DNA of 64,000 nt, taken from NCBI RefSeq assembly GCF_001905825.1, contig NZ_LIVV01000012.1, positions 74,268-138,267 on the forward strand, in the 5' to 3' direction. Source of the stretch: Streptomyces sp. CB02009. Its GTDB lineage: Bacteria; Actinomycetota; Actinomycetes; Streptomycetales; Streptomycetaceae. The position numbers and the translations under genes were made by a program. The first letter of the stretch is position 1. Each line of letters opens with the position of its first letter. The notes under the pieces are model-generated. The model was not told where the DNA came from. It did not search any database and worked only from the letters and a program-made list of their open reading frames with translations. Below are positions 26,899 to 35,729 of the stretch, piece after piece.

Positions 26899-27654
26899 TC
26901 AGGCGGGAAGTTTCGGACCGCCCTTCTGAGGGAGCGGCCGCTCGGATCCGAAGAAGGCCGCTCCGAGGGAGTCCTGCAGCCGCCAGCTCGCGCCGCTGAC
27001 GCCGTCTTGGGAAGAACGGGCGAGCGACTGGATCGCCCGCACGGCCTCGGGCGGGTGCCCGGCGATCAGCCGAGCCAGGGACAGCGCCTCCTCCAGGGCC
27101 TCGCCATCGGGAACGACCCTGTTGACGAGGCCGTGGCGGCCGGCGAGACCGGCGGCCAGGGGAGCTCCGGTGAGGAGCATCTCCATCGCCAGGTGATACG
27201 GCAGGCGGTGGGGCAGCCGCACGGCACCCCCCTCTGCGGGGATGAGTCCGCGCGTCACCTCGGGGAGTGCGAGGACGGCACCGGAGCCGGCGACGATGAG
27301 GTCGCACGCCAGCGCCAGTTCGAGCCCGCCACCCACCGCTGCGCCCTCCACGGCGGCGATGAGCGGTTTGGTCGGCTCGGCGCGGGTGAGGCCGCCGAGC
27401 CCGCGGTCCGCCACCACGGGAACCCCGTCGACGGGGAACTTCTTGAGATCCATGCCGGCGCAGAAGTGTCCTCCCGCCCCGGTCACCACACCGACGCGCA
27501 GCGCGGGGTCCTCGTAGAGTTCCGACAGGGCGCCGTCCAGCGCCCGGGCCGTGTCGATGTCGAGGGCGTTGCGGGCCCGGGGCCGGTTGAGCGTGATGAC
27601 CAGGACGTTGTCGAGGCGTTCGACCAGGAGCGAAGCCTGGGCGGGGGTGGTCAT
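26899..27654 (-). CDS. Enoyl-CoA hydratase/isomerase (crotonase family)
   Basis: 251 residues from the ATG at 27654 (GGAGG nine bases upstream). Crotonase features: LNRPRARNALD, oxyanion-hole GAGGHFCAGMDL and the second NH donor in AAVEGAAVGGGLELALACDL; the catalytic-Glu region (PEVTRGLIPAEGG) is present. It probably hydrates or isomerises an enoyl-CoA. It follows the P450 gene by 25 bp on the same strand, so they share an operon. Confidence 0.9.
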   Translation of the reverse strand: MTTPAQASLLVERLDNVLVITLNRPRARNALDIDTARALDGALSELYEDPALRVGVVTGAGGHFCAGMDLKKFPVDGVPVVADRGLGGLTRAEPTKPLIAAVEGAAVGGGLELALACDLIVAGSGAVLALPEVTRGLIPAEGGAVRLPHRLPYHLAMEMLLTGAPLAAGLAGRHGLVNRVVPDGEALEEALSLARLIAGHPPEAVRAIQSLARSSQDGVSGASWRLQDSLGAAFFGSERPLPQKGGPKLPA

Positions 27655-27679
27655 GCCGAGTACCTCCGAGGAGAGCGGA

Positions 27680-28897
27680 TCAGATCCGGACAAGGGGAAG
27701 ACGGGCCAGTCCTCGCATCACACGCGACTCCTTCCACTCCAGCTCTCCGGCCGGCACCGCGAGCCGGGCCGAGCCGAGCCTTTCGAGGAGCAGGGGAAAG
27801 GCGATCGCGCTCTCCAGCCGTGCCAGCGCAGCACCCACGCAGAAGTGGGGGCCGTGCCCGAAGGCGAGGTGGGGGTTGGGATGGCGTGTGATGTCCAGGC
27901 GGTCGGGGTCGGCGAAGGCGGCGCCGTCCCGGTGTGCGGAGCCGAGCAGGAGACAGACGGTGTCGCCGGCCCGGATCAGGTGGCCATGGAGTTCGAAGGT
28001 CTCGGCGGCGGTCCGGAACGTCGAGGTGCGGGCCGGACAGTCGTACCGCAGGAACTCCTCGACGGCGGTGGACACCAGCTCGGGCGAGTCCGCCAGGAGC
28101 TTCTTCTGGGCGGGGTGTTCGAGAAGGGCGAGCATGCCGTTGCCGATGAGGTTCATAGTCGTGTCGTGACCGACCAGCAGCAGGAGGTACGCGGTGGAGA
28201 GCAGCTCCTCCTCGCTCATCGTCCCCGCCTCGTCGCAGGCGGCGACCAGGGCGCCGAGCAGGTCCTGTTCGCCCTCCGCTCCCGCCACACGCTTGTGCGC
28301 TATCAGGGAGCGCAGGAACTCGGCGAGGCCGCGTTCGTCCCGCTGCCGTTCCGCAGAGGAGATCCCGGCGGAGGGAAGGAGTACCGTCGCGGCGACGACG
28401 GCGCGGGCGGCAGGCGTGGACAGGTGGCCGGGAACGCCCATAATCCGGCAGATCATCCGGAAGGTGAGCGGAGCGGCGAAGTCGGCGATGAGGTCGATCT
28501 CCGTGTGCTGCTCCACGGCGTCCAGCAGGGCTTCCGCGTCACGGCGGATGTCGTCGCCCAGGCCGGCGATCCGCCGAGGAGTGAAGGCGGAGTTGATGAG
28601 GCCGCGCAGTTTCCGGTGCTCCGCACCGTCTGCGTGGAGGACATGGCTGTTGAGACCCGCAGGTCCCGGCACGTAGCCGGGCACCCGGCCCGGCTCCTTG
28701 CTGAGCCGCGCATCGCTCAGCAGCGGCTGGATGTCCTCGTAGCGGGAGATCTGCCAGACGGTGCGCCCGCCTGATCCGACTTCGGCGTGAACCGGGGAAT
28801 GTTCCCTGAGCCAGGCGTAGTAGGGGTACGGGTCCCTCATGCGATTCCGCGCGAGTTCATCCGGAACACGGAGGTGGGTCAGGGCATGGCTCCGCAT
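27680..28897 (-). CDS. Cytochrome P450
   Basis: 405 residues, normal for bacterial class I P450s. I-helix oxygen-binding motif GHDTT (243-247), E281-x-x-R284 of the K helix and the heme loop FGHGPHFC with Cys353 are all intact. It needs a ferredoxin and reductase, none of which lie here. Its downstream crotonase, the SDR and the acyl-CoA dehydrogenase/kinase pair suggest a lipid or carboxylic-acid substrate. A recurrent repeat lies 122 bp upstream. Confidence 0.95.
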   Translation of the reverse strand: MRSHALTHLRVPDELARNRMRDPYPYYAWLREHSPVHAEVGSGGRTVWQISRYEDIQPLLSDARLSKEPGRVPGYVPGPAGLNSHVLHADGAEHRKLRGLINSAFTPRRIAGLGDDIRRDAEALLDAVEQHTEIDLIADFAAPLTFRMICRIMGVPGHLSTPAARAVVAATVLLPSAGISSAERQRDERGLAEFLRSLIAHKRVAGAEGEQDLLGALVAACDEAGTMSEEELLSTAYLLLLVGHDTTMNLIGNGMLALLEHPAQKKLLADSPELVSTAVEEFLRYDCPARTSTFRTAAETFELHGHLIRAGDTVCLLLGSAHRDGAAFADPDRLDITRHPNPHLAFGHGPHFCVGAALARLESAIAFPLLLERLGSARLAVPAGELEWKESRVMRGLARLPLVRI

Positions 28898-29018
28898 GTC
28901 GGCCGCCTAAGGGAAGAAGGGCCCCGATCACGGGAACCCGCCGGGAGGGGCCCTTTCAGAGGCCCGCGCGTCTGGAGGCCACGCTAGGTCGCGTACCTGT
29001 CGATTTCCGGCTCAATGG

Positions 29019-29035
29019 TGAGTATTCGCTACTTG
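29019..29035. promoter_or_regulatory. TGAGTA-N5-TACTTG inverted repeat (site 11)
   Basis: Two mismatches in the right half; 122 bp upstream of the P450 start. Confidence 0.5.
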
Positions 29036-29090
29036 AGAGGGACAGCTCATGCGCCGTCGGCGGGGAGCAGCGCCGACGGCCGCCCGAGCG

Positions 29091-30571
29091 TCACCAAGGG
29101 ACGTGCCGGTAGTCCTTGAGGAGGACGCCGTGGAGGGGCGTGCCTGCCTGCCCCTGAACGATGGGGTGGTAGATGCGGGCGGCGCCGTCGACGATGTCGA
29201 GCGGAGGCCGCCAGCCGGTCGCGGCATGCCGTGCCCGTGCGGCGAGGGGCTTCTTGTCGGTGCCCCATCCCGTGTGCACGCTGCACACGTGTATCCCGCA
29301 CGTGGCCAGGTCGACGGCGCTCGTACGGGTGAGCATGTTCAGAGCTGCCTTGGCCATGTTGGTGTGCGGGTGGTCACCGGTCTTGTTGCGCACCTCGAAC
29401 TGGCCTTCTACGGCGCTGACGTTGATCAGGTAGCGGGACGGATGGGGTGAGGCCTGCAGGAGCGGCAGCAGACGGTCGGCCAGCAGGAAGGGCGCGACCG
29501 CGTTGACCAGGTGGACCTCCAGGAGTTCCACCGGGTCGATCTGTCCCAGTCGCCGCGTCCAGGAGTTGGTGCTCGCCGTCTCAAACAGGAGCCCGGCCTC
29601 GTCGAGGACCGCCCGGGGCGGCGGCGCGGTGGCGGGAACCTCCGTGCCGGGCACGGAGGGCGGGGGACCGGAGGCGAGTTCCGCCGTCCACGAGGGAGGC
29701 GCGGTACGCGGCCCGGGCGTGCGGAAGCCCGGTGCAGTCCATATCTGATCCGACGGGAGAGCCGCGGGCGTGGCCTCCGAGGCGGCCAGCGCGCTGTACG
29801 CCCGAGGGGAGCGCCGCAGGGTCTGGGCAGCGTTGTTGATGAGGATGTCCAGATGCGTGCCCTCGGCGAGCAGTCGGTCGGTGAAGGCGAGAACCTGCCG
29901 GGGATCGCACAGGTCCAGCGCGGCGATGTGCAGCCGGTGCCACCAGTCGGCGGCCCCGGGTGCCGCTGCGAAGCGTCGCACCGCGTCCTGGGGGAACCGG
30001 GTCGTCACGGTGAGGTCGGCACCGTCGCGCAGAAGCATCAGGGCGGCCTGGAAACCGATCTTGACCCGTCCGCCCGTGAGGAGCGCCTGCCTGCCAGGTC
30101 GGTACGGGCGGTGCGGCGGGCGAACCCCTCGTCGGCACAGCGCGGGCACAGGAGGTGGTAGAAGTGGTGAACCTGTCGGTAGTGGTCCTTGCAGACGTAG
30201 CAGCGCTGGGGGCGATGGAGCAGCCGGGGTGTTTCGCCGGTGGATGTGACGTCCGCCGACGGCTGTTGCTTCGCGCCCTTCTCGTGCCGGGCCTCGATGT
30301 AGTCGCCGACGCCCAGCCCGGGCCGGGCGGGAACGACCGTGGGCAGCGCCGTGTCCATCACCCGATCCACGGCGCCGGTCGCCGTGGTGGCCTGCAGCTT
30401 GGCATCCGCCTTCGCACGGCTGCCGCGGGCCTCCAGGCGACGTTGCCGCCGTCCGTCACGCAGCAGCCGGGCGGCCGCCACCTCCAGCAGACGCCGGTCC
30501 GCGTCCTCGGCCGGTCCGAGCCGAGCCTGTTCCAGAACCTCCAGACAGACCCTGACGAGTTCGCTGTCCAA
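29091..30571 (-). pseudogene. SDR oxidoreductase with N-terminal zinc-ribbon region, frameshifted
   Basis: The first part (frame from 30571, probable TTG start) has a charged helical region and then CYVCKDHYRQ...LLCPRCADEGF, two Cys-x2-Cys pairs likely to bind zinc, ending at RTDLAGR. The second part continues in another frame as ALLTGGRVKIGFQAAL (Rossmann motif), LDILINNAAQTL, LINVSAVEGQF and a Lys after NMAKAAL. Adding one base at about 30090 joins them without loss, giving roughly 490 residues. The catalytic Tyr of the usual YxxxK appears replaced (HTNMAKAA). It could be an assembly error or a real pseudogene. Confidence 0.75.
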
Positions 30572-30702
30572 GTAGGGCTCTCTTTGTGTCTTGTCACCGA
30601 CGATGCGCGGTCGCGGGGCGCTCCGGCGGATTCCGGAGGGCAGCCCCGGCACAGGTGCGCGGACCTGCGTGGAGGGGGACGTCTCGGCAGGAGCTGCGGT
30701 TG

Positions 30703-30719
30703 TGAGTAGGCGCCACTCA
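30703..30719. promoter_or_regulatory. TGAGTA-N5-CACTCA inverted repeat (site 12)
   Basis: One mismatch from a perfect repeat, followed by A. It lies 132 bp upstream of the probable TTG of the zinc-ribbon SDR. Confidence 0.6.
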
Positions 30720-30792
30720 ACTGTCCCGGCGCGGTGGCTCGGAGAGCACCGACAGATCGAGCACCTGCCGGCGGTGGTCGCCGGATCCGGTC

Positions 30793-31383
30793 TCACGGTC
30801 CCCCAGGCCGGGGCGCGGTGCTAGCGCCGACGATGCGCAGCGCGAGTTCGCCGTACTCCCACACGACCGCGTCCTCGGTGAGTTCGCCGTCGTCACGGAA
30901 CCAGACGGCGACGCCCATGCCGAGGTCGAGGATGGCGTAGGAGGCCAGGCGGGCCGACGTCACGTCGAAGCGGCGAGCGGTGATGCCCGCGCTGATCAGG
31001 TTCCGGAAGCCGGATTCGTATGCGGCACGCTTCTTCAGCACCTCGCTTCTGTGCGGCTGTTCGAGGCTGCGGATCTCGCGGTTGCCGACGAAGGCCTCCG
31101 CGTGGTGCCGGGCGTGGTACCGCACGTGGGCTTCGGTGGCCCGGCGCAGGCGTTCCGCGGGGTCGATCGTGGTGGCGATCGCGGCGTGGTGCAGGTCGAG
31201 CAGGTTCTCCATGGTGGAGGCCATGATCTGTGCGAGCAGCGCCTGCTTGGAGACGACGTGTTTGTAGAGGCTCGGACCGCGGATGCCGACGGCCGCGCCG
31301 ATGTCGGCCATGGTCGTCGCCCGGTACCCGCGGTCCGTGAAGAGTTCGAGCGCGGCGGCCCTGATGTCATCGGCTCGTGACAC
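30793..31383 (-). CDS. TetR-family repressor
   Basis: 196 residues. Helix-turn-helix TTMADIGAAVGIRGPSLYKH (about 23-42). The C-terminal part resembles TetR proteins that control fatty-acid or cholesterol catabolism. It is divergent from the acyl-CoA dehydrogenase gene, with a 9-bp-arm palindrome between them, so it probably represses that operon and may sense an acyl-CoA. Confidence 0.9.
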   Translation of the reverse strand: MSRADDIRAAALELFTDRGYRATTMADIGAAVGIRGPSLYKHVVSKQALLAQIMASTMENLLDLHHAAIATTIDPAERLRRATEAHVRYHARHHAEAFVGNREIRSLEQPHRSEVLKKRAAYESGFRNLISAGITARRFDVTSARLASYAILDLGMGVAVWFRDDGELTEDAVVWEYGELALRIVGASTAPRPGGP

Positions 31384-31472
31384 GAGGCGCTCCCTTCTGG
31401 CCCGACTGGTGGAACGGGTGGCTACTCAAGGATAGCCAGAACCCTTGAACGGCTCAGTCGAGGCTCTCTACA

Positions 31473-31496
31473 GTTGGCTAACAATCATTAGCCGAC
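31473..31496. promoter_or_regulatory. Probable TetR operator
   Basis: Inverted repeat with core GGCTAA-CAATCA-TTAGCC; arms extend to 9 bp with one mismatch. It lies 15 bp before the acyl-CoA dehydrogenase start and 90 bp from the TetR start. Confidence 0.75.
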
Positions 31497-31510
31497 CCTG
31501 GTGGGAACCG

Positions 31511-32704
31511 ATGGCCGTTGATCTGACCCCCGATGCCGTGACCGCCGACCTGGCGCAGCGAACCTCGCGCTTCGTCCGCGAGGTCGTCCTCGGGGTCGAG
31601 GAGGAACACCGAGGCGTCGTCCGCACCGAAGCGGTGCGGACACGACTGCAGGACGCCGCCAAGGAGGCGGGTGTCTTCGCCCCTCACGCGGCGCGGGAGT
31701 TTGGCGGGCACGGGCTGGACATGCGGGGACGCGTACTCGTCTTCGAGGAGGCGGGGTACTCGCTGCTCGGACCGCTGGCGTTGAACATCGCCGCTCCCGA
31801 CGAAGGCAACATGCACCTGCTTGAGGCCGTCGCGACATCCGCACAGAAGGAGCGATACCTGCGTCCGCTGATCTCGGGATCCCTCCGTTCGTGCTTCGCC
31901 ATGACCGAGCCGGCACCTGGAGCCGGGTCCGACCCGGACGCCTTGACCACCCGGGCGGAGCGCGTCCCGGGCGGTTGGCGCATCCACGGCCGCAAGTGGT
32001 TCATCACAGGGGCCGACGGTGCGGGTTTCGCCATCGTGATGGCGCGCACGTCGGGAGCTCCGGGGGACCGGGGCGGCGCCACGATGTTCCTGGTCGATGC
32101 CGATAATCCGGGGATGAAGACGGTCCGGCACATCGAGACGCTGGACGAGAGCCTGTTCGGCGGCCACGCCGAGCTGGCGTTCGACGACTGCCTCGTGTCC
32201 GACGAGGCGGTTCTCGGTGAGGTGGACGAGGGTTTCAGGTACGCGCAGGCCCGGCTGGGTCCGGCCCGCATGACGCACTGCATGCGCTGGCTGGGCATCG
32301 CCCGTCGGGCGCAGGACATCGCCGTGGCGCGCGCCATCGACCGCCGGCTGTTCGGCTCCCGACTGGCCGATCTCGGCATGGCCCAGCAGATGATCGCGGA
32401 CAACGAGATCGACATCGCCGCCGCCCGGGGGCTGATCACACAGGCCTGCTGGGAGCTCGACCGCGGCGGTTCCGGAGCGCAGTCCACCTCGATCGCCAAG
32501 ACCTTCTGCGCCGAGGCGATTTGCCGCGTGGTGGACCGCTCACTACAGATCTGCGGAGCGCTGGGCGTTTCGGGTGACGTACTCCTCGGGCGGTTCCTGC
32601 GTGAAGTGCGACCGTTCCGCATCTATGACGGATCGTCCGAGACGCACCGTTGGGCCATCGCCCGCCGAGCGGTCAAGCGACACGAGCAGGCGGTAGGCCG
32701 ATGA
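31511..32704 (+). CDS. Acyl-CoA dehydrogenase (ACAD10/11-like context)
   Basis: 397 residues from the ATG at 31511. FAD/substrate motifs CFAMTEPAPGAGSDP and KWFITGADGAGF, and the C-terminal QICGALGVSGDVLLGRF and IYDGSSETHRW regions match acyl-CoA dehydrogenases. The stop overlaps the next ATG by 4 bp (ATGA). The partner is an APH-like kinase; in animals these two activities are fused in ACAD10/ACAD11, which are reported to act on 4-hydroxy acyl-CoAs by phosphorylation and elimination. The same chemistry here is inference. Confidence 0.9.
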   Translation: MAVDLTPDAVTADLAQRTSRFVREVVLGVEEEHRGVVRTEAVRTRLQDAAKEAGVFAPHAAREFGGHGLDMRGRVLVFEEAGYSLLGPLALNIAAPDEGNMHLLEAVATSAQKERYLRPLISGSLRSCFAMTEPAPGAGSDPDALTTRAERVPGGWRIHGRKWFITGADGAGFAIVMARTSGAPGDRGGATMFLVDADNPGMKTVRHIETLDESLFGGHAELAFDDCLVSDEAVLGEVDEGFRYAQARLGPARMTHCMRWLGIARRAQDIAVARAIDRRLFGSRLADLGMAQQMIADNEIDIAAARGLITQACWELDRGGSGAQSTSIAKTFCAEAICRVVDRSLQICGALGVSGDVLLGRFLREVRPFRIYDGSSETHRWAIARRAVKRHEQAVGR

Positions 32705-33723
32705 ATGTGGTCGACGGGCTCGATCCGGACGCCGTCGCGCGGTTCTTCTTCGAGCACGTGCCCGGCTTCGACGGGAAACTGCGCGCCGAGCTGGTGCAAG
32801 GCGGGCGCTCCAACCTGACGTACAAGGTGACGGACGGCCGTACCTGCTGGGTGCTGCGCCGACCGCCGTTGGGCGACCTGACACCGTCGGCGCACGACGT
32901 GGGCAGGGAGTTCCGGGTCCTCTCCGCACTCGCCGACAGCGGCGTTCCCGTGGCCCGCGCCGTGGCCCTCGGTGACACATCGGTCATGGGGGTGCCCTTC
33001 TCCGTCGTCGAATACGTGGACGGCGTCGTCATGCGCACCGAAGAGGATCTGAACGCGCTCTCCGACCGGACGGCCGTCCGATGCGCCCACGCCTTGGTGG
33101 ATGTACTGACCCGCCTGCACGACGTCGAGCCCGCAGCGGTCGGACTGTCGGGCCTCGGGCGGCCCGAGGGCTACCTGGCCCGCCAGGTCGGGCGCTGGTA
33201 CGGCCAGTGGCTGCGCGTTCGGACCCGTGACCTCACTGACATCGAGGTCCTCCACGAGCGGTTGGCGGCGGCCCACCCGACCGAGAGTGGCGCGTCGGTC
33301 GTCCACGGCGACTTCCGGATCGACAACGCCATCCTCGCTCGTGACGACCCGTCGCAGGTCCGCGCCCTCGTAGACTGGGAGATGGCCACGATCGGCGATC
33401 CGCTCGCCGACCTCGGCCTGCACCTGGTCTACACGGACCCGGCGTTCTCGCCGGTTCTCGCCGGAGGGGCCGCTTCGACCAGCTCACGCCTGCCGTCGCC
33501 CGAGGACCTGGCCCAGCGCTATTCCGCGATGAGCGGCCGGAGCCTGGACCACCTCGGCTTCTACCTTGCACTCGGATACTTCAAGATCGCGGTGATCGCG
33601 GAAGGTATTCACGCCCGCCATCGGCAGGGCCTGACACTGGGCTCCGGGTTCGAGACTGTGAGGGACGCCCCGGCGCCCCTCGCCGCAGCCGGATTGCACG
33701 CTCTGCGGGGAGGGGGCTTCTGA
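32701..33723 (+). CDS. APH-like phosphotransferase, partner of the acyl-CoA dehydrogenase
   Basis: 340 residues from the ATG at 32701, overlapping the upstream stop. The kinase fold is clear: G-rich loop VQGGRSNLTYKV, catalytic HGDFRIDN (202-209) and metal-binding DWE at 225-227. It belongs to the aminoglycoside-phosphotransferase superfamily but sits with an acyl-CoA dehydrogenase, so antibiotic resistance is unlikely. The ACAD10/11 comparison suggests phosphorylation of a hydroxyacyl-CoA. Confidence 0.9.
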   Translation: MNVVDGLDPDAVARFFFEHVPGFDGKLRAELVQGGRSNLTYKVTDGRTCWVLRRPPLGDLTPSAHDVGREFRVLSALADSGVPVARAVALGDTSVMGVPFSVVEYVDGVVMRTEEDLNALSDRTAVRCAHALVDVLTRLHDVEPAAVGLSGLGRPEGYLARQVGRWYGQWLRVRTRDLTDIEVLHERLAAAHPTESGASVVHGDFRIDNAILARDDPSQVRALVDWEMATIGDPLADLGLHLVYTDPAFSPVLAGGAASTSSRLPSPEDLAQRYSAMSGRSLDHLGFYLALGYFKIAVIAEGIHARHRQGLTLGSGFETVRDAPAPLAAAGLHALRGGGF

Positions 33724-33802
33724 GCGTCGGCCCTCTGGATTCCGCCCGGAGATCTGCTACGTTCACCCGTATGTTCCTTTCCCGTGCCTAGGAGTCGGCG
33801 TT

Positions 33803-33820
33803 CCACATCCCCGGATGTGG
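33803..33820. promoter_or_regulatory. CCACATCC-CC-GGATGTGG palindrome
   Basis: Perfect 8-bp arms with a 2-bp centre, too tight for an RNA hairpin and so operator-like, 62 bp upstream of the MFS gene. The regulator is unknown. Confidence 0.5.
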
Positions 33821-33881
33821 CCTTCGCTGCCCATGCACGCGCGAGCGCTGTCACTTCAGCACCTCTTGCAAGGAAAAGAAC

Positions 33882-35083
33882 ATGTCTTCGTCCTCAGCGA
33901 CGTCGTACGCGGCCGTACTGCGGACCCGCCACTCTCGTTGTGCCTTCGGCGCCGCCCTCCTGGGACGACTCTCCTACGGGATGGTCTCCCTGTCGCTGCT
34001 CCTTGCGGTCACCGGGGCCACCGGCTCCTACACCGCGGCAGGCGGCGTCATGGCCGTTTTCGGGCTGACCAGCGTCTTGCTTTCTCCCGCCCGCGCCGGT
34101 CTGGTCGACCGCTACGGGCCGCGCCGAGCGCCGCCTCCCATGGCGGTCCGCTGGCGGTCCTGCTGGTCGTTCTGGCTGCAGCCGCTGGTTCCACCACGCC
34201 GCCTCTGGGCCCGGTCATGCGGACCTTGTGGCGCGTCCTGATCCCCGACCGGCCGCTGCTGCAGCGTGCGTACAGCCTGGGCGGCGTGGCCGAGGAACTG
34301 CTGTTCGTGACCGGACCGCTGCTGGTGGGAGTGCTGGTGAGGGTGGCCGCACCTTCGACGGGACTCGCCGTGAGCGCCGGTCTCGTGGCTACGGGGTCTC
34401 TGTTGCTCGCCGGGTCCGCGGCCGTCCGGCTGCGGGAGGAGCAGGGCAAGGAGACCGCAGCGCCGGCGGGACCACTCGAGGACACCCGTTCAGGCGGGGC
34501 GACGGCCGGCCTGCTGGGAGCCGGTGCGCGCATGAGACAGGCGGTCGCCGTCTCCGCCGGCGTCGGCACGGGCCTAGGAGCGCTGGACCTCCTCGTGATC
34601 GCCTTCGCCGATGAACAGCGTGCTCCTCACATCGTTCCCCGGGTCCTCGCCGCTTTGTCCGGGGGCAGCGCGGTCGGTGGCCTCGTCTACGGCACGGTCT
34701 CGTGGCGCGCCACGAGCAGCGCACGGCTCACGTTCCTCGCGATCGTGCTGGGGCTCGTCGTGGCGACGACCGGCCTCTCCTCCCACTCCTACGTTCTCGT
34801 TGCCGGGGCGGCGGTGTGCGGAACGCTCGTGGCGCCCACCCTCACCACGGCCTACCTGATCGCCGACGAATGCGCGGGTCCAGGTGCCCGCACTAGATCG
34901 GGCGCGTGGGTCAACACCGCCTTCAACGCCGGCTCGGCGGGCTCCACGGCGACGGCCGGGCTACTGGTGGGGCACCTACCGTTGCCGGCGTGCTTCGTCC
35001 TCGCTGCGGCCCTGGTGGTGCTGTCCGCGGTGACAGCCCTGCCCGTCCGCGAATGGAACAGGGACTCGGGAACGGCAGGCTGA
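33882..35083 (+). pseudogene. MFS transporter, split by a frameshift
   Basis: The first frame (ATG at 33882, AAGGAAAAG upstream) gives GAALLGRLSYGMVSLSLLLA and the MFS loop GLVDRYGPRRA. The rest (LAVLLVVLAAAAG to the end) is in another frame, with the usual family sequence PPLGPVMRTLWR and seven or so further helices. One base added at about 34125-34150 restores a protein of about 400 residues. Substrate unknown. Confidence 0.8.
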
Positions 35084-35353
35084 CCCTTGCCCCGCGCATG
35101 ACCAAGAGATCGGACACGAACGACGGTGTGACACCCCGACGTACGGCAGTGTGCGCCCCGCTTGCTCTGATCGCCCTGCTCGACCACCATGCGCACTTGT
35201 GCACAGCGGACGCCCCCGGCACCGGAGGAACGGGTGCCGGGGACGTCTGCTGCCCTGGGCCCGGGTGTCTCGCCAGGCTGGACAACGGGGGAGTGGGGGA
35301 GTGTCGTCCACACCACCTCTCAGGGGTGTCCTGCGGTCGGTCAGGGCGTCCGG

Positions 35354-35689
35354 TCAGGGCGCGGTCGTGAGGACCATGACGCCTTCGAGGCGGGCGGTGA
35401 CGCCGGTTCCGCCGTAGCCGTTGACCTTGGGGCCGGCACCGTTGTCGCTGCCCAGGGTGTAGGTCTGGTCGAGCGTCGTGGAATGGATGTTGAGGAAATT
35501 GTCGTTCGCCGGGTTGTGGAAAGTTATCTGGTGGTGGCCAGCACTGTCCCCCTGAACGCCCACAACCGTCACGTGATGGCCTCCGACGCGATCCCCCTCC
35601 GAGTCGTACCAACCGATCGAGGCATTCAGCAGGTCTCGCCCACAGCGGGTGAGCTCGATCATGCGCTTGCTGATGTTGTCCTCGTGATC
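35354..35689 (-). pseudogene. 3' fragment of a secreted cysteine-protease-like gene
   Basis: About 110 residues, from about DHEDNISKRMIELTR to the end, match the C-terminal third of the protein at 40-867 (shared RVGGH, FHNPAND, TARLEGV and LTTAP). The His and Asn residues remain but the Cys half and signal peptide are gone. The upstream in-frame sequence does not match the family, and the sphingomyelinase gene stands where the 5' part would be. It is a remnant of a deletion or recombination. Confidence 0.8.
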
Positions 35690-35729
35690 AGGACCTGAGC
35701 CTGCCGGCGGCCCCCGTGGTGTCTCCTCG

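Noticed and set aside
31412..31428. TACTCA half-site next to the TetR gene at 31383
   Set aside because: Left half does not match; it is only 29 bp from the start and the clear TetR palindrome is at 31473.
32701..33723. Aminoglycoside resistance kinase
   Set aside because: APH fold, but translationally coupled to an acyl-CoA dehydrogenase; metabolic role more likely.
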